64,000 bases of DNA from positions 1 to 64,000 of the forward strand of contig JBOFQB010000091.1 of assembly GCA_051660685.1 (NCBI GenBank). The letters run 5' to 3'. Below, piece by piece: positions 25,802 through 34,779 of the stretch (position 1 is the stretch's first letter; the number at the start of each line of letters is the position of its first letter). Below the pieces are notes generated by a model. The model saw nothing but the letters and a program-made list of their open reading frames with translations. It ran no database searches and was not told where the DNA came from. Made by a program: the position numbers and the translations under genes. The stretch is from JAVBSX01 sp051660685 (lineage in GTDB: Bacteria > Planctomycetota > Planctomycetia > Pirellulales > Thermoguttaceae).

Positions 25802-28372
25802 ATGAAACATTTTCTGTTGACAATACTGTCTTTGTTTTGCTTGTTGTTGTGCCCTGTAATGACCGTTTTTGCACAAGAGTCGCAACCTTCTCAACCGGCT
25901 CGATTTGTTATTGATGCTGGGACGGTTCAGCAGCAGATTGACGAAAAGGTGTATGGTCATTTTCTCGAACACATTTATCATTCGGTCAACGGAGGTCTTT
26001 GGGGGGAGTTGATTTGGAACCGTTCGTTTGAAGATAACATGGGGGGCGGTTGGAAACAGTTGGAAGAGGGGGTGATTGCACAAACCGGTTTGGATACGGA
26101 TCAACGTTTGTATTTTGGTGATGTGAGTTGGGACGATTACGAATTTTCTGTACAAGCGAGAAAAACAGGCGGAGAAGAAGGTTTCCTAATTCTGTTTCGC
26201 GCTCAAAACCAAGATGAGTTTTATTGGGTCAATCTGGGCGGTTGGGGCAATCAACAACATGCGATTGAACGGAAAACGGTTGCGCAGGATCGACAAGGGG
26301 TGATCGGCAAGATGCAAAAGGGTCGCATACGAAACGGAAAATGGTACACAATTACGGTTCGTTGTGAGGGACCTAAAATCACTGTTTTGCTCGACGGAGA
26401 AACATTACTTGAAGTGGTTGACGAAACGGGACCTCGATCCGGGCAGGTCGGGATCGGAACATGGGCAACCCAAGCGGAGTTCCGAAATTTTTGCGTTAAA
26501 TCCCTTGACGGTCAAACGCTGTATGAGGAGATGCCCGAACTTCCTGATACAAAAGCTGGAAAAAGTTGGGAGGCGCATGGATTTGGCGATTTTCGTGCTT
26601 CTCTGGAAGAAGGAGATGCTCGAAATGGAAATGTTTATCAAAAAATATCTCTTAGAGAAAAAGGACTGGCGTTACTCCTTCAAAAAGGCTTGTCTCTTCG
26701 CAAAGACGAATCGTATCTTGTTTCTTTTTGGTATAAGTTCGAACATGATGAAACGGCTGCACCAAGTATCGGGGTTCATTTCGGAACAGAGACCGAATCG
26801 GGTGAAGCAGAAATGTTGTCTGGTTCGGATGTTGCAACGTCAACTTGGAAAAAATGGGAAGGAACCTTGAGCGGTGTTGATGTCGATCCCGACAAGGCAA
26901 ATAGTGCGGCTCTAATCATTATCATTTTTAATAGCGACTCCGATTCTCCCGTTACATTGTCTCTCGATCAGGTCAGTGTCATGCCGAAAAGTTGGTTGGA
27001 ACAACATGGAGGAATGAGACCGGACCTTTTGAGTGCAATTGCCGAATTGCGACCCCCGACAATTCGTTGGCCGGGCGGTTGTTTCGCGTCCGCTTATCGT
27101 TGGAAATCAGGGATTGGACCGCAAGATGATCGTGTGCCGTATCCGTTTTCGATTTGGGATGACCGAGATGTCAATTCGTTTGGGACAGATGAATTCATGG
27201 AACTGTGTCGTCGCGTCCAGACCGAACCGATTATCGTCATCAATGCGGGGACGCCGAATTGGAATGTGAAACGGGATGCTGCACTTGAGTCGGTTGATTG
27301 GGTCGAAGAAGCAGTCCATTGGGTTGAGTATTGTAACGGTTCGGTTGAAACAAAATGGGGAAAAATTCGTGCAGAAAATGGACATCCTGACCCTTACAAT
27401 GTGAAGTATTGGGAAATTGACAATGAAGTGCAGGGAGGAATCCCCGTTGAGAAGTACATTGAAATGGTTCGAAAAATTGTTCCAGCAATGAAAAAGGTTG
27501 ACCCCAACATCAAAATTCTGGTTTCAGGAGCCCATTATGAACCGCGAGAGGTTTGGGACCGACCGATTATTGAACAGGCGGGGGAGCTTTTCGATTATAT
27601 CAGTTTTCACATGTATGATGACCCCAACCATTTTGTTGAGGGACCTAAGAAAATAGGTGATTATTTCCGTCAGTTGCAAAAACTCATTGCTAAGTCGAAT
27701 AATCCGAACATTAAAATTTTTGATTCAGAATGGAATGCTCAATCGACGGATTGGCGAACGGGACTTTATGCGGGGGGGATACTCAACGAATTTGAACGAT
27801 GTAGTGATATACTTGAAATAGGGGGACCGGCACTGTTTTTACGACATGTCAGTGCTAAAGATTGGGACAATGCGTTTGTCAACTTTGACGCAACCGGTTG
27901 GTTTCCCGCCCCAAATTATATCGTTATGAAATTATGGCGCGATCATTATGCCCCGAATCTGCTCAAGTTGACCGGTTCAACCGAATCGTCCGATCTTGAT
28001 GTCGTTGCAACAAAAACGGAGGACGGTTCACAAATTATTGTGAAAATGGTCAACCGCGCTGAAACGCCGCAAACGGTTGAACTTTGTGTTGAAAATGTTG
28101 ACAAGCGGGACAGTGTTGACAAGCGGGATAGTGTTGACAAAGAGAACAGGAACAAATTGGGGACTGAACAGGAAGGAACTGGAAATGCGGGTCGCGGTTC
28201 TGCCGAATTCAAATCGGCAAAATTGCAGACGGTTTCAGCCGGACTTTCAGATCGCAACACGCTCAAGGAACCGAATAAAATCAGGCCGACAGAGGGGACT
28301 GTTGCGATTGAAAACGGGGTGATTCAGGTTGTCCTTCCTCCTTACAGCGCGAATGTACTCGTCTTGGAATAA
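25802..28372 (+). CDS. Alpha-L-arabinofuranosidase, GH51, with added carbohydrate-binding-type domains
   Basis: 856 residues with signal peptide (MKHFLLTILSLFCLLLCPVM). The first strands of the GH51 barrel (VYGHFLEHIYHSVNGGLWGE) are followed by two inserted beta-sandwich-like regions: about residues 95-240 (LamG/DUF1080-like) and 255-400 (CBM4/9-like). The barrel then resumes (TIRWPGGCFASAYRWKSGIG). The acid/base is Glu542 (EIDNE) and the nucleophile Glu643 (FDSEWN). It removes arabinose side chains from arabinan or arabinoxylan outside the cytoplasm. Near the C-terminus there is an odd triplet of VDKRDS units coded by an 18-bp tandem repeat (28097-28143), probably a loop expansion. Confidence 0.93.
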   Translation: MKHFLLTILSLFCLLLCPVMTVFAQESQPSQPARFVIDAGTVQQQIDEKVYGHFLEHIYHSVNGGLWGELIWNRSFEDNMGGGWKQLEEGVIAQTGLDTDQRLYFGDVSWDDYEFSVQARKTGGEEGFLILFRAQNQDEFYWVNLGGWGNQQHAIERKTVAQDRQGVIGKMQKGRIRNGKWYTITVRCEGPKITVLLDGETLLEVVDETGPRSGQVGIGTWATQAEFRNFCVKSLDGQTLYEEMPELPDTKAGKSWEAHGFGDFRASLEEGDARNGNVYQKISLREKGLALLLQKGLSLRKDESYLVSFWYKFEHDETAAPSIGVHFGTETESGEAEMLSGSDVATSTWKKWEGTLSGVDVDPDKANSAALIIIIFNSDSDSPVTLSLDQVSVMPKSWLEQHGGMRPDLLSAIAELRPPTIRWPGGCFASAYRWKSGIGPQDDRVPYPFSIWDDRDVNSFGTDEFMELCRRVQTEPIIVINAGTPNWNVKRDAALESVDWVEEAVHWVEYCNGSVETKWGKIRAENGHPDPYNVKYWEIDNEVQGGIPVEKYIEMVRKIVPAMKKVDPNIKILVSGAHYEPREVWDRPIIEQAGELFDYISFHMYDDPNHFVEGPKKIGDYFRQLQKLIAKSNNPNIKIFDSEWNAQSTDWRTGLYAGGILNEFERCSDILEIGGPALFLRHVSAKDWDNAFVNFDATGWFPAPNYIVMKLWRDHYAPNLLKLTGSTESSDLDVVATKTEDGSQIIVKMVNRAETPQTVELCVENVDKRDSVDKRDSVDKENRNKLGTEQEGTGNAGRGSAEFKSAKLQTVSAGLSDRNTLKEPNKIRPTEGTVAIENGVIQVVLPPYSANVLVLE

Positions 28373-28395
28373 GGGTTCATTTCATTTGAAGAAAA

Positions 28396-29142
28396 ATGGA
28401 TACAGTTGCCAAACGAGTTGAATTCGTCCGGGAACGAATCGCGGTTGCAGCGTCTAAATCAGGACGGTCCGCAACCGATATTCATTTGATTGCCGTTACA
28501 AAGTATGAAACGGGCAATGTCACTTTTTTAGAGGAGCTGTTCCGGGCCGGTTGTGCCGATTTTGGTGAAGCACGAGTCCAAGAATTACTCCGAAAAGTCG
28601 GTTTGTTTTCCTCTCTTCCGACTTCGCAAACGTCTTTATCATCCGAAAATGTTTCTTTATCTGCCGAAAATGTTCATTGGCATTTTATTGGACCTCTTCA
28701 ACGAAATAAAGTCCGACGTGTTCTGCCGATTTGTACCCTCATTCATTCCGTCGGTTCACTCAATCTTGTTGAAACAATTGACCGGATTGCTCGGGAAGAG
28801 GCGTTGACGAAAAAACCGGAAATCCTGCTTGAAGTCAACATTTCTGGGGAAGAAGCGAAACAAGGTTTTGCCCCTTGCGAATTGCCGGGCGTTTTGGAAC
28901 AGTTGGAAAAATTTTCCGCCCTCATTATTCGCGGTTTTATGGGAATGAGCGGTCTTCATTCCAACGAATCCCAAAAACGCCGGGAATTCGCGCTGCTTCG
29001 CAATTGTGCCGAATCACTCCGTCAACAATGTCCCGAAAATGTTCAACTTCAGGAATTGTCAATCGGGATGAGTGATGATTTTGAATTGGCAATCGAGGAA
29101 GGGGCAACCTTGATCCGAATCGGGTCGTTACTGTATCCGTAA
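28396..29142 (+). CDS. yggS: PLP homeostasis protein YggS/PLPBP
   Basis: 248 residues. It binds pyridoxal phosphate and keeps PLP and amino-acid pools balanced. Features: VTKYETGNVTFLEELFRAG with the PLP lysine, FGEARVQELL, WHFIGPLQRNK, LEVNISGEEAKQGF, GFMGMSGLHS, LSIGMSDDFELAIEEGATLIRIGS. Between LRKVG and WHFIG there is an extra segment of about 22 residues with a near-duplicate SSENVSLSAENV, coded by an imperfect 18-bp repeat (~28635-28676). It follows the GH51 gene by 23 bases. Confidence 0.93.
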   Translation: MDTVAKRVEFVRERIAVAASKSGRSATDIHLIAVTKYETGNVTFLEELFRAGCADFGEARVQELLRKVGLFSSLPTSQTSLSSENVSLSAENVHWHFIGPLQRNKVRRVLPICTLIHSVGSLNLVETIDRIAREEALTKKPEILLEVNISGEEAKQGFAPCELPGVLEQLEKFSALIIRGFMGMSGLHSNESQKRREFALLRNCAESLRQQCPENVQLQELSIGMSDDFELAIEEGATLIRIGSLLYP

Positions 29143-29184
29143 AACGGCATTTGAAATGGGGAAAATGACGGACCCGACCTGCGT

Positions 29185-30906
29185 TTACCAAAACACAAGG
29201 TCGAATTCACTCGTGCTCGTACACCTCGTGCTCGTACACGTCGTTGACATAGGTGTCCCCCCATTGTCCATTCCGTTCGGTCCATAAGCGTACAAACGAA
29301 ACGGATGTTTTCCGTCCGGGGTTACTTTGTAAACAAAAGTGCTGCGACCTGTACAAAAGTCAAGCGGGACCATTTTGATGTAACGGGGGAAAAGGTCGTC
29401 CAGATTTTCAGGATACACCCCCTCATCCCGGGCATACCGTTCAATCGCAATTGCCAATTCCAGCATTGCTCCATTCGTATTACTTCTGTCATAACTTGCA
29501 ATCATCCGGTCAATCGTTGGGAATAGGTGTGCAATGATGATTTCGGCAGTCAACTGCGACCGTGTTCGGATCAACAGAAGACGCCAAAGAGATGGAGAGG
29601 TGACACTTTTTTCGATTTTATCATACAACGATTCGCTGTTCTGCTGAATATGCAATTTCTGCGACATCAATGTCTTTTCCCCTGTTTCACCCGATATTTG
29701 TTCGATGAAATCATTCAGGTGTTTTCCTGCAATATTTCTGTCAAACGAAATAATAGCGGGCCAATGCCAAGAAGAAAAACTTGAAGGACCAGACAGTGAT
29801 TGCAATCGGGACATAAACTTCAACCGTTCCCAAAAAGGGAGTTGGCCCGTTGTATTAAGGAACTCTTGGACAGATAACATTTCGGCGGTTATATCAGGCA
29901 TGATTGTATTTTCGGGCAACTTTCTTAAATCCTCTACAAACTGTTGTAACATTTCCCCGGTTAAGGAAGGAGATGCAAGGACCAGTTTCGCCGCTTCAAA
30001 ACCCAGATTTTCAATATGGATACCGACCAGATTGATGACGAAAAAGTTATTTTGGGCTTTATAGTGTCGTCCAAGATAGAGCATACTCAGGACATCATAC
30101 CATGCACCTTCGACATCTCCGCGACCGAGACGTTCGCAGACACGAACAGACAGGCTTCTTGCAAAGTGACGCTGCATCGAAACATCAGGAAGTAGTATGT
30201 CCGAGAGCATTTCCTCACGCCTTCTCCAACACGCATAATAGGGTTGACGGACACACATTCCGAAGTAATCAAACGGTTCGTTGTACTGTTTGACCCAATC
30301 GGCGATTTCAGGATACTCTTCTGCGGTCCAGGGAGCGGACGAAACCTGTTGATAAAGGGATTGCATTGCCTCTTCTTTGGAAATTTCCTCCTCGTCTTTC
30401 TCCTCCTGTGATTCGGTATTGTCAGCCTTTTGGAACAACCGGGCTTTTTCCATGAGATACGATTCGTCAAGTGTGTTCGAAAACTTGTAAAAATCGGGGT
30501 ACTTGTAATCGTAAAACGGCGGTTTTCGATAAGGATCAATGTACATCTGCTCACAAAGGGGAACCCAAAAATTTTTGAACCGCTCTTCCGTTTCCGAATT
30601 GGTCAGCAATTCCGACCAGGAAAAGGATTCTGAGGGGATATAAAACAATTCGAGGACTTGAGGACCAAATGCGGCAATACAATACCTCATTCCATTCTGC
30701 TCAGGATGCTTCAACGGTTCACTATAAGTCTCATCCAACGCCGCAAAATAATCAACTTTTCCGTCTCGCAAGGTCGGATGTTGCAATCCCGTCGTTTCAG
30801 GAGAAACATGGAATCGGGACGGAATGAAGCAAAAGTAGAAGAGAATGAGCAGGATCAGGGGAATGAGAAAGCGTTTACGACGATACCAGGGTTTCTGCGG
30901 TTTCAT
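29185..30906 (-). CDS. Large membrane-anchored protein of unknown function
   Basis: 573 residues from the ATG at 30906, with AAGGAG eight bases upstream on the minus strand. One N-terminal helix (RKRFLIPLILLILFYFCFIP) anchors it. The long domain that follows is helical, Trp/Tyr-rich and typical of planctomycete-only families (WRRREEMLSDILLPDVS, ALSVR-like, YLGRHYKAQNNFFVINLVGI). The end resembles the C-terminal part of DUF1559/pseudopilin-type proteins: AIAIERYARDEGVYPENLDD, then KVTPDGKHPFRLYAYGPNG, a pattern often seen in pilin-like calcium or sugar-binding tails. No function known. Confidence 0.75.
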   Translation of the reverse strand: MKPQKPWYRRKRFLIPLILLILFYFCFIPSRFHVSPETTGLQHPTLRDGKVDYFAALDETYSEPLKHPEQNGMRYCIAAFGPQVLELFYIPSESFSWSELLTNSETEERFKNFWVPLCEQMYIDPYRKPPFYDYKYPDFYKFSNTLDESYLMEKARLFQKADNTESQEEKDEEEISKEEAMQSLYQQVSSAPWTAEEYPEIADWVKQYNEPFDYFGMCVRQPYYACWRRREEMLSDILLPDVSMQRHFARSLSVRVCERLGRGDVEGAWYDVLSMLYLGRHYKAQNNFFVINLVGIHIENLGFEAAKLVLASPSLTGEMLQQFVEDLRKLPENTIMPDITAEMLSVQEFLNTTGQLPFWERLKFMSRLQSLSGPSSFSSWHWPAIISFDRNIAGKHLNDFIEQISGETGEKTLMSQKLHIQQNSESLYDKIEKSVTSPSLWRLLLIRTRSQLTAEIIIAHLFPTIDRMIASYDRSNTNGAMLELAIAIERYARDEGVYPENLDDLFPRYIKMVPLDFCTGRSTFVYKVTPDGKHPFRLYAYGPNGMDNGGTPMSTTCTSTRCTSTSEFDLVFW

Positions 30907-30973
30907 AATGCGACTCCTTTTGTTGTTGGTTTCTTTTGGTTGGTTTATCTGTTGACAGCGGTTCAACCTAAAC

Positions 30974-31047
30974 GTTTAGCCGCGATACAACGTATCGCGC
31001 GTTCTGAATCTCGCCCAAACGCGCAGAACGTTGTTCTGCCGCTAAAC
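30974..31047. repeat. Two-armed palindromic repeat, copy 5
   Basis: First arm GATACAACGTATC, second AGAACGTTGTTCT (both bases of the GGAAC/GTTCC pair changed together), ends GTTTAGCCG and GCCGCTAAAC. Six bases from the stop codon of the gene at 31053. Confidence 0.9.
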
Positions 31048-31052
31048 GGCTT

Positions 31053-31658
31053 TTACAGGAAATGCTCGATTCGGCTTGTTCCAATCGAAAGTGGACGTTG
31101 ACGATCAGGAGATTTGGGAATTGGCTGTTTGGAGAGATGATTTCGCGTTAAGGAAAGGTAAGCAGCCGGAGTTTTGATTGAATCAAAGGGAATTTTTTCG
31201 ATTGCAATTGGGACGGACCGAACGGATTGAACCGGCTCGCTTTTTGGAGTGTCAGGAAAGTTGTAGGATTGCAGGAACAAGGTTGAGAAAATACCGAGCA
31301 GAAAACAGGCAGACCCGACGAGGAGGTAAGGGGTCAATTGAGTTGGGGACGATTGACGGTCGTAAGGTGAATTCCAATGAACCAAATCCCCTTCATGTCC
31401 CGAACTGTCAATACAACCCAAACAACCCAACTTTTGCGTGTTTCCTATTTTGTGATTGGTGTCTTTCTTGTGCGATCTGTCTGTTTTTTGCGAGCCGTTT
31501 ATTTCATGTAAACAACCTGTTTTTTGCCTATTGTCCAACTCTGTCCGAATCACCTGAGTGAAATCGCGGACCAATCGCGGTCGCCTTGCCGAAATGCGGC
31601 GTTCAAAAGCAGTCCGTTCATCCCATGTTTCACTCTTCGTTTCATTCGTCTTCATCAT
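31053..31658 (-). CDS. Single-pass membrane protein, probable partner (anti-sigma-like) of the ECF sigma factor
   Basis: 201 residues. The start codon lies inside the end of the sigma gene (17-base overlap), so the two are translationally coupled. One transmembrane helix (~110-132, YLLVGSACFLLGIFSTLFLQ) separates a charged cytoplasmic part from a short outside tail. No HxxxCxxC zinc anti-sigma motif is present, so the anti-sigma role is inferred from position and topology only. Residues ~45-90 are a repeat-like stretch of His, Lys and Asn (KTDRSHKKDTNHKIGNTQKL). Confidence 0.6.
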   Translation of the reverse strand: MMKTNETKSETWDERTAFERRISARRPRLVRDFTQVIRTELDNRQKTGCLHEINGSQKTDRSHKKDTNHKIGNTQKLGCLGCIDSSGHEGDLVHWNSPYDRQSSPTQLTPYLLVGSACFLLGIFSTLFLQSYNFPDTPKSEPVQSVRSVPIAIEKIPFDSIKTPAAYLSLTRNHLSKQPIPKSPDRQRPLSIGTSRIEHFL

Positions 31659-32133
31659 TCTCCCCCAGTATTGTTTTCAAACGGTTTAATCCCCGCTGAT
31701 ATTGGTCGTAAAGACTACTGATCGGTCGTTTCGTTAGTTCGGCAATTTCCCGAAATGTCAAATCGCCCCAAATTCTCGCAATGATGAGTTCACGAACGTC
31801 CAAATCGAGCGATTCAAGAGCCGTTGTCAGCTTCTCTCCGTCCATTTCGTCGCTCAAGGGAGTCGAAACAGCCGGTTCAAACCAATCTGTCAACTCCTCC
31901 TGTTGTTTCCATTTATATTTTTCACGTCGTTTTTCGTCCCAACAGGCATTTCGGACGACGCGGAACAACCAAGATTTGGGGTTGGTTGGAAAAGGTTGTT
32001 CGCGGAGTAATTTCAAAAAGGCATTTTGAACAACATCTTCAGCCGTTTGGGGGGACCAGTTTCGCGCATAGAGTACCAAAACCGGGCCGGTTTCTTCCAA
32101 CAAGCGTTCAATCAGGTCCTGTTCGCTCATCAT
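31642..32133 (-). CDS. ECF-type RNA polymerase sigma factor
   Basis: 163 residues from the ATG at 32133 (second ATG at 32130); a longer upstream frame has no sigma-like sequence. Region 2: TAEDVVQNAFLKLLRE and SWLFRVVRNACWDEKRR, region 4: LDLDVRELIIARIWGDLTFR then EIAELTKRPISSLYDQYQRG (helix-turn-helix for the -35 box). Close to the planctomycete ECF groups. It is followed by an overlapping membrane-protein gene that may restrain it. Confidence 0.88.
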   Translation of the reverse strand: MMSEQDLIERLLEETGPVLVLYARNWSPQTAEDVVQNAFLKLLREQPFPTNPKSWLFRVVRNACWDEKRREKYKWKQQEELTDWFEPAVSTPLSDEMDGEKLTTALESLDLDVRELIIARIWGDLTFREIAELTKRPISSLYDQYQRGLNRLKTILGENDEDE

Positions 32134-32515
32134 TTCAACGTAATGGTTTTTGGGGATAATAACAAGACGTTTGAACGGACTGTTTTTCCGGGCGAGAAAG
32201 AAAATTTTTTTGCGACAACCGGTCAAGACAATTTGTTGTAGGGTGAAAGTCCGTTTGGGGAAATTATTCCTATTTTGATAAATTTTTCTTTTTTTTAGAT
32301 AATTCCAACAGATAGGGTGAGCTGTTTTCCGAAGAAAAGAGAGGAACTGCGTTGTCCCGGACATATCCCGTTTATTGCGTCATCTGTTGAAAGATTTCCA
32401 GATTGGGATGAAAACGGACAGAGACCGGCATAAAACGGATTCGAGCAGTCTCATTTTGTCAGAATTACAAAAGAGGGGTTCCATTTTGTCAAACGTCAGT
32501 ATCAGGAATCTTGAC

Positions 32516-34675
32516 ATGTTGACTCAGGTTTTGAAATCATATTACCGTTCGCTGTTGACCGTTTGTATTGCCGCATTTCTTGTTTTGGGCGGAACATCAG
32601 CCGTTTTCTCCCAAAATTGGGCGGAAAGTCTCTTCAAAGTTAAAAGTCACAATTTCGGTAAAGTCGCGTTGCAATCCAACACCGAGTACAGGTTTGTTTT
32701 TCAAAACACCCTCAAAAGCGACATACAAATTGCATCCGTTTCTTCATCATGCAGTTGTACAAGTCCCTCTTATAGTAAGAAGGTCATAAAAAGCATGGAA
32801 ACGGGCGAGATTATCGCCAAAGTGAACACAAGCGGACAACATCAAGGAAAACGTTCAGCAACAATTACGGTTCGATTTGACCGACCGTCAGAAGCATACG
32901 TCCAACTCGAAGTCGCCGTTTACATTCGACCCGATGTTGTTCTTAGTCCTGGAACGGTTGATTTTGGGACAGTTCAGGAAGGAAAAAGTATCTCCAAAAC
33001 AGTTCAGGTACAGTATGCCGGAAATCCAAGTTGGAAGATTCAGAAAATAGAAACATCGACCCCCTATCTCGCTTATCGTGCTGTTCCTGACGAATCGTCG
33101 AAAAATCCGGGAGAAGTGACGTATAATGTGACCGTTACGTTGAGTAGTAACACTCCGCCCGGTTATTTTCGGGACAATCTGCGGTTTATCACCAATGAAG
33201 GGTCGCTCAATGAACGGGGTGAAAAAAGCAACTCCGTCATCGAATTGCCGGTCAATGCTGCTATTCTTGACAATTTGGTTGCCAAACCTTCACCTTTCCA
33301 ATTCGGTATGGTTTCTCCTGACGAAGTGGTCACAAAATATTTGGTTTTGCGAGGAACACAACCATTTAAGGTCAAAAAGGTCAGTACCAATGATCCACAA
33401 TTCCAGTTTTCAGTCCCCCAAGAAAGCAGCAGTGTTCAAATCATTGCTGTTACCTTAACACCTCGGAAAAATACTCAGGAAGGTTCAAGGTCCCTCTCTC
33501 AACGAATTAAAGTTGAGACAGACATTCAGGATCAGGACCCAATATGGGTTGAGGTTCACGCCCGATTGTTGGATGAAGAAACGGCCCATTTTAACCAATA
33601 CTTTGCCGATCCCGCAACATCACGAAATACTTCGGCTCAACAATCGGTCAGTTTTTCAACGGTCGAGAACATGACCGTTTTGGAATCGGCTGAACCGGTT
33701 TTTACCGTCCGATTGGAGTCCTCTCCAATCCAGATGGAATCGGTTGCAATCATCGATGAGGTGACGCAAAGTCCAATCACGTCCAATCAAAGCAATGATG
33801 CTTTGAAACCGAATCAAACCGAATCAAATTCTGGATCAAAGTCGGGCTTGGATTCAGAGACAAATTTGGGGACAATATCGAAAAAAAATAAATCTAAGAG
33901 TAAAACCAAAAAAGAGACGCCGGTCACAAAACCGCCTGAATACATGTTGGATGAGGTCGAGATCGTCCGACAACATCCGAGTTTGCCGAATCAGGACTCT
34001 AACAATACAGCAAAGCAAGGGTTAGATCATTCGGCACAAAAAATTGTGATGCAGGAATTGGACACGAAAGTTGAACCGTTAACACCGCCCCGAGTTCGTT
34101 TTGGCGTTCCTAAAACAAGTGCGGAGCAGGAATTGGTTCAGAATTTTTCTCAAAAAGCTGAATCGAAATCCGTTTTAACATTGTCCCAAAACAGCTTGAA
34201 AGAAGGGACGGAATCGACAGATCAAACGGCAGACACATCTCAAGAGTCCTCGCAAAAAACAGGACAAAAACCTGTCGCCCTCAAAAAACAACAACCGCTT
34301 CTTTCGACGGTTCCCGAGTTGGAACTGACACCTGAATCGGATGATCGCTTGTCAAGCCCCGCAAAATCGGAGGAGATAAAATTAGAAAGACTTGATCCGG
34401 TCCAAAAGAAGAAGAGCCGAACTCCAACATTGGCCCCAAAAGAATTACCCCTTACGGAATCTCTCCCTCAAGAAGAAATGTCAAAGGAGATTGGCCGATT
34501 GGATTTGGGCATGTTCCCGATTGTTGAACCGGTTGCAGCAAACAGTCCAACATCACCTCAGATGATTTTGAACAACACACCTATGAAAAACGCCAAAACC
34601 GGGCAAAAAGGGCAATCCCTCTCGGTTGCGAAAGAAAAAAAGAGTACACCTACACCTTTGTTGTTGCAGGAATAA
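32516..34675 (+). CDS. Exported DUF1573 protein with a long low-complexity tail
   Basis: 719 residues from ATG 32516. Signal peptide SLLTVCIAAFLVLGGTSAVF, then a DUF1573 domain (HNFGKVALQSNTEYRFVFQN, SSSCSCTSP, KVNTSGQHQGKRSATITVRF) and a second similar Ig-like unit (GTVDFGTVQEGKSISKTVQV). Beyond ~residue 400 it becomes rich in Ser, Gln, Lys and Pro, with Ser/Lys repeats (KKNKSKSKTKKE), and probably extends away from the membrane. DUF1573 domains are ASH/MSP-like beta sandwiches common in Planctomycetes and Bacteroidetes; the role is unknown. It is transcribed away from the ECF sigma gene and may share a regulatory region with it (32134-32515). Confidence 0.8.
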   Translation: MLTQVLKSYYRSLLTVCIAAFLVLGGTSAVFSQNWAESLFKVKSHNFGKVALQSNTEYRFVFQNTLKSDIQIASVSSSCSCTSPSYSKKVIKSMETGEIIAKVNTSGQHQGKRSATITVRFDRPSEAYVQLEVAVYIRPDVVLSPGTVDFGTVQEGKSISKTVQVQYAGNPSWKIQKIETSTPYLAYRAVPDESSKNPGEVTYNVTVTLSSNTPPGYFRDNLRFITNEGSLNERGEKSNSVIELPVNAAILDNLVAKPSPFQFGMVSPDEVVTKYLVLRGTQPFKVKKVSTNDPQFQFSVPQESSSVQIIAVTLTPRKNTQEGSRSLSQRIKVETDIQDQDPIWVEVHARLLDEETAHFNQYFADPATSRNTSAQQSVSFSTVENMTVLESAEPVFTVRLESSPIQMESVAIIDEVTQSPITSNQSNDALKPNQTESNSGSKSGLDSETNLGTISKKNKSKSKTKKETPVTKPPEYMLDEVEIVRQHPSLPNQDSNNTAKQGLDHSAQKIVMQELDTKVEPLTPPRVRFGVPKTSAEQELVQNFSQKAESKSVLTLSQNSLKEGTESTDQTADTSQESSQKTGQKPVALKKQQPLLSTVPELELTPESDDRLSSPAKSEEIKLERLDPVQKKKSRTPTLAPKELPLTESLPQEEMSKEIGRLDLGMFPIVEPVAANSPTSPQMILNNTPMKNAKTGQKGQSLSVAKEKKSTPTPLLLQE

Positions 34676-34779
34676 TTGTTTGTCCAATGATATGGTGTTG
34701 TCAAACATACGTTTTACAACATTGTATTGACAAAATCGGATAAAAACACTGTTGACAGGTATTCAGATACGGAAAAAAG